NCBI RefSeq assembly: GCF_011046735.1
Contig: NZ_CP049258.1
Span: forward strand, 6,094,001 to 6,158,000
Source: Nordella sp. HKS 07
Lineage (GTDB): Bacteria; Pseudomonadota; Alphaproteobacteria; Rhizobiales; Aestuariivirgaceae
DNA length: 64,000 nucleotides
Direction of reading: 5' to 3'
Shown: in pieces, positions 42,610-49,914 of the stretch
Layout of the letters: every line of letters begins with the position of its first letter
Numbering within the stretch: position 1 is the stretch's first letter
Translations under genes and position numbers: made by a program
The notes under the pieces: model-generated
Databases searched by the model: none
Told to the model about the DNA's origin: nothing
Seen by the model: the letters and a program-made list of their open reading frames with translations, nothing else

Positions 42610-44025
42610 ATGCGTTACTTCCCTCTCTTTCTGGACCTCGATAACCGCAAGGCCGTGATTGTCGGGGGCGGCGAGGAGGCTTTGCGCAAGGCGCGCCTCA
42701 TGCTCAAGACCAAGGCCGTGATCCACGTCGTCGCCCCGGCATTGCATGACGAGCTCCTCGGCTATCTGAGGGAAGGCCGCCTCGCCTGGGCCGGCAAGCG
42801 CTTCCATCCGGCGCTCCTCGATGATGCCGCCATCGTCTATTCGGCCGATGACGATCTGCATGAGGATGTCTGGGTCGCAGCCCGCGCCCGCGGCATTCCG
42901 GTCAATGCGGTCGACGACGCCGCGCTTTCCACCTTCATCACGCCGTCGATCATCGATCGCGACCCGGTCGTCGTGGCGATCGGCACCGAAGGCACGGCCC
43001 CGGTGCTCGGCATGGGGCTGCGCAGCAAGATCGAAGCCCTGCTGCCGCAGACACTCGGCAAACTCGCCATTGCCGCGAGCGGCCTGCGCGATCACGTGGC
43101 CGAACGCGTGCCGCATGGCAATCGCCGCCGCTCCTTCTGGCAGCGCTACTTCTTCGGCTCGATCCGCGACTCATTCCTCGCCGGCGATACGAAAACCTAC
43201 ACATACGAGCTCGAGGCCGCGCTCATCGATGACTCCTCCCCGTCGGTGGGACGCGTCTCGCTCGTGGGGGCAGGACCGGGCGATCCGGAACTGCTCACCC
43301 TCAAGGCGCAGCGCAAGCTGCAGGAGGCCGATGTCATCGTCTATGACCGCCTGATCGGCCCCGGCATCCTCGAACTGGCGCGGCGCGATGCGGTGCGCAT
43401 CCCGGTCGGCAAGAAGCCCTTCGCCCCCTCGCCCAAGCAGTCGGAGATCAATGCGATCCTGATCCGCGAAGCCAAAGCCGGCCGCTATGTGGTGCGGCTG
43501 AAGGGCGGCGATCCATACATCTTCGGTCGTGGCGGCGAAGAACAGGCGGCGCTTATCGCCGAAGGCATTGCGGTCGATGTGGTGCCGGGTATCACCGCCG
43601 CTCTCGGCTGCGCCTCATCCATTGGCCTGCCTTTGACGCAGCGGGGCCAGAACCGCGCGATCACGCTTCTGACCGGCGCGTCCGAGGACGGATTAGCCGA
43701 CCATGATTGGAAGGCGCTCGCCAGGCCGGGTCAGGCCTTCGCCATCTATATGGGCGTCAACGCCGCCGGCGATATTTCCGCGGCTCTTCTCGACGCCGGC
43801 ATCGATCACAAGACGCCGGTGACGGTCGTCGAGAACGGCACGCTCGTCAATGAACGGGTGATGATGTGTAGCATCGGCTCGCTCTGGGAAACTCTCGCCC
43901 TCAACGGCGTAGAAGGTCCCGCCATCATCTATGTCGGCCTGACACCCGCGAAGACCTCGGCCGACATCCTCCCCTTCCCCGCCCGCGACGAAACCGGGCA
44001 CCAAGTTCTGAGAGCAGTGTCATGA
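42610..44025 (+). CDS. cysG: Siroheme synthase
   Basis: The 471-residue protein joins two activities: an N-terminal precorrin-2 dehydrogenase/ferrochelatase (RYFPLFLDLDNRKAVIVGGG; TPSIIDRDPVVVAIGTEGTAP) and a C-terminal uroporphyrinogen-III methyltransferase (VSLVGAGPGDPELLTLKA; VRLKGGDPYIFGRGGEE; VVPGITAALG). It makes the siroheme needed by the sulfite reductase encoded two genes downstream. The frame is open upstream in the ferredoxin gene; ATG 42610 is at the family start. The DUF2849 gene follows with ATGA overlap. Confidence 0.93.
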   Translation: MRYFPLFLDLDNRKAVIVGGGEEALRKARLMLKTKAVIHVVAPALHDELLGYLREGRLAWAGKRFHPALLDDAAIVYSADDDLHEDVWVAARARGIPVNAVDDAALSTFITPSIIDRDPVVVAIGTEGTAPVLGMGLRSKIEALLPQTLGKLAIAASGLRDHVAERVPHGNRRRSFWQRYFFGSIRDSFLAGDTKTYTYELEAALIDDSSPSVGRVSLVGAGPGDPELLTLKAQRKLQEADVIVYDRLIGPGILELARRDAVRIPVGKKPFAPSPKQSEINAILIREAKAGRYVVRLKGGDPYIFGRGGEEQAALIAEGIAVDVVPGITAALGCASSIGLPLTQRGQNRAITLLTGASEDGLADHDWKALARPGQAFAIYMGVNAAGDISAALLDAGIDHKTPVTVVENGTLVNERVMMCSIGSLWETLALNGVEGPAIIYVGLTPAKTSADILPFPARDETGHQVLRAVS

Positions 44026-44366
44026 CCACCCCGACCGAAAAGGGCAAGATCCTCACCGCCAACCGACTGCGCGACGGCGAAGTCGTCTTCCTAACCCATT
44101 CCGGCGAATGGAGCGAGAATATCGACGGCGCCGTGCTCGCCACTGAACCTCAGGCCCAGGCCGCGCTCGAAGCGCGCGGCAAGGGCGATGAAGGCGTCAA
44201 TCTGGTGACCGGCACTTATCTGTTCGACGCCGAGCGCCGCGACGGCCATGTCTTCGCCAGCCACATCAAGGAGCGCATCCGCTCGCTGGGCCCCACCGTG
44301 CGCGCCGATCTCGGCAAGCAGGCCCAAGGCAAGGGTGGCCATTTCGCCGCTCTGCAGGGAGTTTGA
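44022..44366 (+). CDS. DUF2849 protein of the sulfate assimilation operon
   Basis: The 114-residue protein has KILTANRLRDGEVVFLTHSGEW and continues with IDGAVLATEPQAQAALEAR and VTGTYLFDAERRDG. This is the small DUF2849 protein encoded between cysG and cysI in many Hyphomicrobiales. Its exact role is not known; constant linkage suggests help to the sulfite reductase. It starts in the cysG stop and ends one base before the cysI ATG. Confidence 0.88.
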   Translation: MTTPTEKGKILTANRLRDGEVVFLTHSGEWSENIDGAVLATEPQAQAALEARGKGDEGVNLVTGTYLFDAERRDGHVFASHIKERIRSLGPTVRADLGKQAQGKGGHFAALQGV

Positions 44367-44367
44367 C

Positions 44368-46023
44368 ATGTACCGCTATGATGAATTCGACCGTCAATTC
44401 GTCACCGATCGCGTGATGCAGTTCCGCGACCAGGCGAACCGCCGCCTTACCGGGGAGTTGACCGAAGACGAGTTCCGGCCCTTACGCCTGATGAACGGTC
44501 TCTATCTGCAGCTTCATGCCTATATGCTGCGGATCGCCATTCCCTATGGCACGCTCGACTCGAAGAAGCTCAACACGCTCGCCGAGATTGCCGAGAAATG
44601 GGACAAGGGCTACGGTCATTTCACCACCCGCCAGAATCTCCAGTTCAACTGGATCAAGCTCGAGGACACGGCCGATATCCTGGCGAAGCTCGCCGAAGTC
44701 GAGATGCATGCCATCCAGACATCGGGCAACTGCATCCGCAACGTGACGACCGATCAGTGGGCGGGTGCCGCCGCCGACGAACTGGCCGATCCGCGTCCGG
44801 TGGGCGAGCTCGTGCGCCAGTGGTCGAGCCTGCACCCCGAATTCTCCTACCTGCCGCGCAAATTCAAGATCGCCGTCACCGGCTCGCCGAACGATCGCGC
44901 CGCCGTCAAAGTGCATGACATCGGCTTGCGCCTGCACCTCAACGACAAGGGCGAGCGCGGCTGGGAAGTGCTGGTCGGCGGCGGCCTCGGCCGGACCCCG
45001 GTGATCGCCGTCACCGTGCGCGATTTCCTGCCCGAGCATGAGCTCATCGCCTATCTCGAGGCGATCATGCGCGTCTATAATCTCTATGGCCGGCGCGACA
45101 ACAAGTACAAAGCCCGCATCAAGATCCTCGTCCATGAGATCGGCGCCGAGAAATTCCGCGCCGAGGTCGAGGCCGAATATGCGAGGCGCCCGCATGCCGA
45201 CACCAAGGTGGAGGAGCGCGAATTGCAGCGCATTACCGCCTATTTCGCGCAGCCGCAATTCGAAAAGCTGCCGCGCTGGTCGGCCAGTTTCGAAGAGGCG
45301 CGTGCCAAGCATAAGGACTTCGCCAACTGGGTGCGCACCAATATCGCCGCCCATCGTGTGGACGGCTATGCGATCGTCAATATCTCGCTCAAGCCAGAGG
45401 GCGGCATTCCCGGCGATGCGACGGCCGACCAGATGCGCGTCGTCGCCGATCTGGCGCTGCGCTATGGCTTCGACGAGATCCGCGTCAGCCATCACCAGAA
45501 CCTCGTACTGCCGCATGTGAAGCGCGACGATCTCTTCGCCGTCTGGAAGGTGCTTCAGGCGTCGGGTCTCGCCACCTCCAATATCGGGCTTGCCGGCGAC
45601 ATCATCGCCTGCCCCGGCCTCGACTACTGCACACTGGCGACGGCGCGCTCGATCCCGATCGCCCAGTCGATCTCGCGCAAATTCGCCGATCTCAACCGTC
45701 AGCACGAGATCGGGCCGCTGCGCATCAACATTTCGGGCTGCATCAACGCCTGCGGCCACCACCATGTCGGCCATATCGGCATTCTCGGTCTCGATAAGAA
45801 GGGCGAGGAGTTCTACCAGATCACTTTGGGCGGCTCCTCCGCGGACAACGCTTCGATCGGCACAATCCTGGGCCCGGGCTTCGCCGGCGAGGATGTGCCG
45901 GAGGCGATCGAGAAGATCGTCAACACCTACATCGCCCACCGCCAGCCAGGCGAGGAGTTCCTCGCCGCCTATCGCAGATTAGGCCCGCAACCTTTCAAGG
46001 AGGCGCTCTATGCCGCTGCTTAA
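44368..46023 (+). CDS. cysI: Assimilatory sulfite reductase (nitrite/sulfite reductase hemoprotein)
   Basis: The 551-residue enzyme reduces sulfite to sulfide using six electrons. The siroheme/[4Fe-4S] cysteines lie in DIIACPGLDYCTLATA (C-x5-C) and NISGCINACGHHHVGHIG (C-x3-C). The ferredoxin-like repeats are visible as GHFTTRQNLQFNW and DEIRVSHHQNLVLP. The ATG at 44368 is directly behind the DUF2849 stop. No CysJ flavoprotein is present, so a ferredoxin donor is expected, for which the gene at 42284 is the natural candidate. Confidence 0.93.
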   Translation: MYRYDEFDRQFVTDRVMQFRDQANRRLTGELTEDEFRPLRLMNGLYLQLHAYMLRIAIPYGTLDSKKLNTLAEIAEKWDKGYGHFTTRQNLQFNWIKLEDTADILAKLAEVEMHAIQTSGNCIRNVTTDQWAGAAADELADPRPVGELVRQWSSLHPEFSYLPRKFKIAVTGSPNDRAAVKVHDIGLRLHLNDKGERGWEVLVGGGLGRTPVIAVTVRDFLPEHELIAYLEAIMRVYNLYGRRDNKYKARIKILVHEIGAEKFRAEVEAEYARRPHADTKVEERELQRITAYFAQPQFEKLPRWSASFEEARAKHKDFANWVRTNIAAHRVDGYAIVNISLKPEGGIPGDATADQMRVVADLALRYGFDEIRVSHHQNLVLPHVKRDDLFAVWKVLQASGLATSNIGLAGDIIACPGLDYCTLATARSIPIAQSISRKFADLNRQHEIGPLRINISGCINACGHHHVGHIGILGLDKKGEEFYQITLGGSSADNASIGTILGPGFAGEDVPEAIEKIVNTYIAHRQPGEEFLAAYRRLGPQPFKEALYAAA

Positions 46024-46540
46024 GAACGGTTCCATCATCGTCGACGACTGGATCACCCTCGGCCTCGACGACCCCAAGCCCGACAGCGGCGACATCGTCG
46101 TCCCCTATGCACGCCTTTTGAGGGACTGGGAGAGCCTCGTCGACCATGACGGGAGGCTGGGCGTGATCTTCACCAATATCGACCGGGTCGAGGCGCTCAC
46201 CCTGTTCCTGCCACGACTCGCGCTGATCGTTCTGCCCTTCCCCTCATTCACCGACGGGCGGGCCTATTCCCTGGCGCGCCAGATCAGGGAAACGGGCTAC
46301 GGACGGGAGCTGCGCGCCGCCGGCAATGTGCTGCCCGACCAGGTGCAGTTCATGCTGCAGGTGGGCTTCGACGCATTCGAGATCGGTGACCGCTTCACCG
46401 CCGAGGTCTGGCTCAAGGCATCGCGCCAGATGTCGCTCGCTTATCAGCGTGGCCTCTACCGCACGGGCGGCCAGCATGAAGTGTGGAGCGAGCGCCATCG
46501 CGAAGCCGAACCCTGGCTCGAACAGCCGCATGCCGGGTAA
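46010..46540 (+). CDS. DUF934 protein of the sulfate assimilation operon
   Basis: The 176-residue protein has GDIVVPYARLLRDWESL, LFLPRLALIVLPFPSFTDGRAYSLAR in part, and NVLPDQVQFMLQVGFDAFEI. This is the DUF934 family, encoded between cysI and cysH in many proteobacteria. The role is unknown; partnership with sulfite reductase is inferred from constant linkage. It overlaps the cysI end by 14 bases. Confidence 0.9.
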   Translation: MPLLKNGSIIVDDWITLGLDDPKPDSGDIVVPYARLLRDWESLVDHDGRLGVIFTNIDRVEALTLFLPRLALIVLPFPSFTDGRAYSLARQIRETGYGRELRAAGNVLPDQVQFMLQVGFDAFEIGDRFTAEVWLKASRQMSLAYQRGLYRTGGQHEVWSERHREAEPWLEQPHAG

Positions 46541-46547
46541 CTGATAC

Positions 46548-47258
46548 GTGCACGAACATCTGATCAAGCGTTTGAGCTTCTTCGACGGCATCGATATCCT
46601 CGAGCCGCTGATGAAGCGTTATTTCAAGGGCCGGATCGCGCTGGTCTCATCCTTCGGTGCTGAATCCGCGGTGCTCCTGCACATGGCGGCACAGATCGAT
46701 CGCGACATACCGGTGATTTTCCTCGATACCCAGAAGCTGTTCTGGGAGACCATCGCCTATCGCTCCAAGCTGGTCGATCTCCTGGGGCTGACCGACATCC
46801 GCATCATGAAGCCGGATGCCGACAATCTCCGTCTGCTCGATGCCGATGGCGAGTTGCACAGAAACGATCCTGATATGTGCTGCAGCATCCGTAAGACGCA
46901 GCCTCTGCAGCAGGCGCTGTCCGGCTTCGATGCCTGGATATCGGGTCGAAAGCGCTATCATGGCGGCGGCCGCGCCGGCATCCCGACGCTCGAGGAATCT
47001 GATGGCCGACTGAAGATCGAACCTTTGGCACGCTTTACTGCCACCGATCTGATGGCGTATATGAGCTACTATGATCTCCCGTCGCATCCTTTGGTGGCGC
47101 AAGGCTACCATTCGATCGGCTGCCTGCCCTGCACAGTCAGGGGCGGGTCAAGCGACAATCCACGCGCTGGACGCTGGGCCGGCAAGTCGAAGGAGGAATG
47201 CGGCATTCACTGGACGCTGAACGGCCAGCCGGTCCGACTTTCCGCCAAATCGAACTGA
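46548..47258 (+). CDS. cysH: Phosphoadenylyl/adenylyl-sulfate reductase
   Basis: The 236-residue protein reduces activated sulfate to sulfite with thioredoxin. The catalytic cysteine is C218 in EECGIHW. C111, C112, C192 and C195 (MCCSIRK and GCLPCT) form the CC..CxxC signature of the [4Fe-4S]-containing APS reductases, so APS rather than PAPS is the more likely substrate. The start is GTG 46548, eight bases after the DUF934 stop. It closes the core sulfate reduction genes. Confidence 0.92.
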   Translation: MHEHLIKRLSFFDGIDILEPLMKRYFKGRIALVSSFGAESAVLLHMAAQIDRDIPVIFLDTQKLFWETIAYRSKLVDLLGLTDIRIMKPDADNLRLLDADGELHRNDPDMCCSIRKTQPLQQALSGFDAWISGRKRYHGGGRAGIPTLEESDGRLKIEPLARFTATDLMAYMSYYDLPSHPLVAQGYHSIGCLPCTVRGGSSDNPRAGRWAGKSKEECGIHWTLNGQPVRLSAKSN

Positions 47259-47291
47259 TCGACCGGGCTTGCCTTTAAGGGGAGACGACGG

Positions 47292-48087
47292 GTGCCTGAT
47301 CTCGGCGATTTCTGGATTTTCTTTCTGGTCGGATTCGGCGCGCAACTCATCGATGGTGCGCTCGGCATGGGCTATGGCGTCATATCGTCGGTCATGCTCC
47401 TGGCGAATGGCGTTCCCCCCGCGCACGCCTCGGCGAGCGTCCATTCGGCCAAACTCTTTACCACCGCGGCTTCCGGTACATCGCATCTCATGCACGGCAA
47501 TGTCGACCGCCGCCTGTTCTGGATTCTCTCGATCGCAGGGTCGATCGGCGGTATTATCGGCGCCCTCTTCCTGACCCAGGTCTCCGGCAAGACCATCAGA
47601 CCCTATGTCTTCGGCTATCTGCTGTTGATGGGCTTTCTCATTCTCTGGCGCTGCTGGCGCGAAGGAAAGGAACGTCAAATCATGCCCGGTGGCTTCGTGG
47701 CGCCCCCTGGGCGGCCTGGGCGGCTTTCTCGATGCGGTTGGTGGCGGCGGCTGGGGCCCGGTCGTGACCTCGAGCCTGATCGGCGCCGGTGCGCGCCCGC
47801 GCTTCGTCGTCGGCACGGTGAATGCGGCGGAGTTCCTGGTGACCTGCGCCGTGGTCGCGGCCTTCCTCACCACTTTTCTGACAGGCCTCTGGAGCGAAGG
47901 AAGCGGCCTGCTCGACCATATCATGCCGATCGCCGGCCTTGTGCTGGGCGGCCTGCCCGCCGCCGTTGTGGCGGGCTACCTGGTGAAGAAAGCGCCGCGC
48001 CGGCCGATCACGGTCGGCGTGGGGCTCCTGGTCATTGGCCTGTCGTCCTATGATCTCTTGAATAGCGCCGGGGCGTTCGGGATCTAA
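47292..48087 (+). pseudogene. TauE/SafE (TSUP) sulfite-exporter family protein, frameshifted
   Basis: The frame from GTG 47292 encodes LVGFGAQLIDGALGMGYGVISS and three or four membrane segments, then goes off after MPGGFVAPP. The rest of the protein (GGFLDAVGGGGWGPVVTSSL to the end at 48087) is one frame over. Removing one C from the C5 run at 47703-47707 joins them as FVAPLGGLGGFLDAVGGGG, the internal repeat expected in TSUP proteins. Repaired, the protein has about 264 residues and eight helices. Its place beside cysH suggests movement of sulfite or sulfate. It could be a base-calling error. Confidence 0.85.
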
Positions 48088-48106
48088 GTCGAGCCGGGAT
48101 CACAAA

Positions 48107-49306
48107 CTAAGCCGCTATCGCCTGCTTGACATCGTCAATGACGTCCTCGACGTCTTCGAGCCCGACCGACAGACGCAGCATGCCGTCGGTGATGCCCATG
48201 GCGGCGCGCGCTTCGGCGCCGATATTGCGGTGCGTCGTCGTCGCCGGATGGGTGATCAGTGACTTGGCATCTCCGAGATTGTTGGAGATGTCGACCAGTT
48301 GGAGATGACGCAGCAGATCGAAGGCCTTTTCCTTGCCGCCGGCCACTTCGAAGGTCACCATCGTGCCGCCCGCCACCATCTGGCGCTGGCACAAATCGGC
48401 CTGCGGATGGCTGTCGAGATGCGGATAGATGACACGGGTGATGTCCTTGAGGCCGACAAGTGCCTCGGCCACTTGTCTCGCCGACTGCGACTGGTGCAGC
48501 ACGCGAAGCTTGAGCGTTTCGAGCCCCTTGAGCAGCACCCAGGCATTGAAGGGCGAAATCGATGGGCCGGTATGGCGCAGGAAGGGCTTCAGCAGCTCTT
48601 CCTTGAATTTGCGGGTCGACAGGATGGCGCCGCCCAGCACCCTGCCCTGGCCGTCAATATGCTTGGTGCCCGAATAGACGACGACGTCGGCGCCGTAGCT
48701 CAAAGGCTTCTGCAGGATCGGCGTGGCGAAGACATTGTCGACCACGATCGAGGCGCCGACCTTCCTGGCGATCTCGCAGACGGCGGCGAGGTCGATCACT
48801 TCGAGCGTCGGATTGGACGGCGTTTCGAGGAACACGCATCTGGTGTCCTTGGTGATCGCGGCCTTCCAGGCGTCGAGATCGGAGCCGTCGACCAGCGTGT
48901 AGCGAATACCGAAGCGCGGCAGGATGCTGGTGACGATCTGATAGCAGGAGCCGAACAGCGCCTTGGAGGCCACGAGATGATCGCCGGCCTTGAGCTGGCA
49001 GGCGAGCGCGCCGAAGACGGAGGCCATGCCGGACGCCAGCGCATAGCAGGCTTCGGCGCCTTCGAGCAGGCGCAGCCGCTCTTCGAACATGGTGACGGTC
49101 GGGTTGCCGTAGCGGCCATAGACATAGCCGTCATCCTCGCCGGCAAAGCGCTTCTCGGCGGTTTCCGGTTCGTCATAGACGAAGCCCGAATTGAGATAGA
49201 GCGCTTCAGCGGTTTCGCCATGGGGCGAGCGGTCGACACCGCCGCGCACCAGCCTGGTGTTCTCGCCCCAGCGCGCGGGCGACGTGGGTTTGACGTCTTT
49301 CTTCAT
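48107..49306 (-). CDS. metZ: O-succinylhomoserine sulfhydrylase
   Basis: The 399-residue PLP enzyme makes homocysteine from O-succinylhomoserine and sulfide, using the product of the cys genes. The PLP lysine is in YSGTKHIDGQGRVLGG, and the N-terminus SPHGETAEALYLNSGFVYD together with RYGNPTVTMFEERL are typical of MetZ. It follows the rhodanese gene by three bases on the same strand and converges on the TSUP gene. No SAM-type riboswitch is seen in the leader. Confidence 0.92.
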   Translation of the reverse strand: MKKDVKPTSPARWGENTRLVRGGVDRSPHGETAEALYLNSGFVYDEPETAEKRFAGEDDGYVYGRYGNPTVTMFEERLRLLEGAEACYALASGMASVFGALACQLKAGDHLVASKALFGSCYQIVTSILPRFGIRYTLVDGSDLDAWKAAITKDTRCVFLETPSNPTLEVIDLAAVCEIARKVGASIVVDNVFATPILQKPLSYGADVVVYSGTKHIDGQGRVLGGAILSTRKFKEELLKPFLRHTGPSISPFNAWVLLKGLETLKLRVLHQSQSARQVAEALVGLKDITRVIYPHLDSHPQADLCQRQMVAGGTMVTFEVAGGKEKAFDLLRHLQLVDISNNLGDAKSLITHPATTTHRNIGAEARAAMGITDGMLRLSVGLEDVEDVIDDVKQAIAA

Positions 49307-49309
49307 GTC

Positions 49310-49711
49310 TCAGCTCTGTAGCCAGGGAAGACCAGCCGCTTTCCAGCCGCCGACGGTGCCGCGATGACCATGTCCGTCGCGGTCGCCCTCGAAGCCTTGC
49401 GCGACATTCCAGCAATTGGTGAAGCCGGCCTTGGTGAGTGCCGCCGCCGCATTGGCCGAGCGGGCCCCGGAGCGGCAGATGCACAGGATCTCGGTATCGC
49501 GGGCGATGCCGCTGTCTTCGATCTGCTTGGCGAAATCGGCGTTGACCTGCATCTGCGGATAGGACTGCCAGGAGAGCCGGATCAGCCGGTCGACCGCGGG
49601 CACGCCGACAAAGGCCCATTCGGGCTCGGTGCGGACATCGATCAGCACCGCACTAGGATTTTTTGTCAACCGCGCATGGGCTTCAGCGGGGGTGATATCG
49701 CCCTTATACAT
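49310..49711 (-). CDS. Rhodanese-like sulfurtransferase
   Basis: The 133-residue single-domain rhodanese has the active loop CICRSGARSANAAAAL with the catalytic second cysteine, and the start ITPAEAHARL and AVLIDVRTEPEWAFVGVP. It would transfer sulfane sulfur to a thiol acceptor. An upstream GTG at 49744 (MFGIQ) is an alternative start; ATG 49711 begins the family region. It is upstream of metZ in one unit, so a link to sulfur supply is likely. Confidence 0.87.
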   Translation of the reverse strand: MYKGDITPAEAHARLTKNPSAVLIDVRTEPEWAFVGVPAVDRLIRLSWQSYPQMQVNADFAKQIEDSGIARDTEILCICRSGARSANAAAALTKAGFTNCWNVAQGFEGDRDGHGHRGTVGGWKAAGLPWLQS

Positions 49712-49861
49712 GCAATAAACCAATCTGTTCTGAATACCGAACACTTCTTAGTGGAAAGCCCGGCGGCGGGAAAGTGGAAAAACGGACGTCCAGACATGCC
49801 TTCGCGACAGGTGAGATTCTGCCGCGGGGGGCGCAAAATGACTAACCTTCATTTCCCGGGC

Positions 49862-49878
49862 GCACCCTATTAGGGTGC
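49862..49878. promoter_or_regulatory. Near-perfect palindrome upstream of the FAD dehydrogenase
   Basis: GCACCCTA-T-TAGGGTGC is a 17-base inverted repeat with eight-base perfect arms, 36 bases before the ATG at 49915. It lies between divergent genes and fits an operator better than a terminator, since no T-run follows. Confidence 0.5.
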
Positions 49879-49914
49879 CGCCGCTTCCTCCATTCAAGCC
49901 TGCAGGTTTCCCCC

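Noticed and set aside
44482-45939. A 485-codon open frame on the - strand
   Set aside because: It is the antisense shadow of cysI and has no family-like motif.
49712-49914. Possible SAM-type riboswitch in the leader of the rhodanese-metZ unit
   Set aside because: Alphaproteobacterial met genes often have SAM-II leaders, but I could not find the conserved pseudoknot sequence here.
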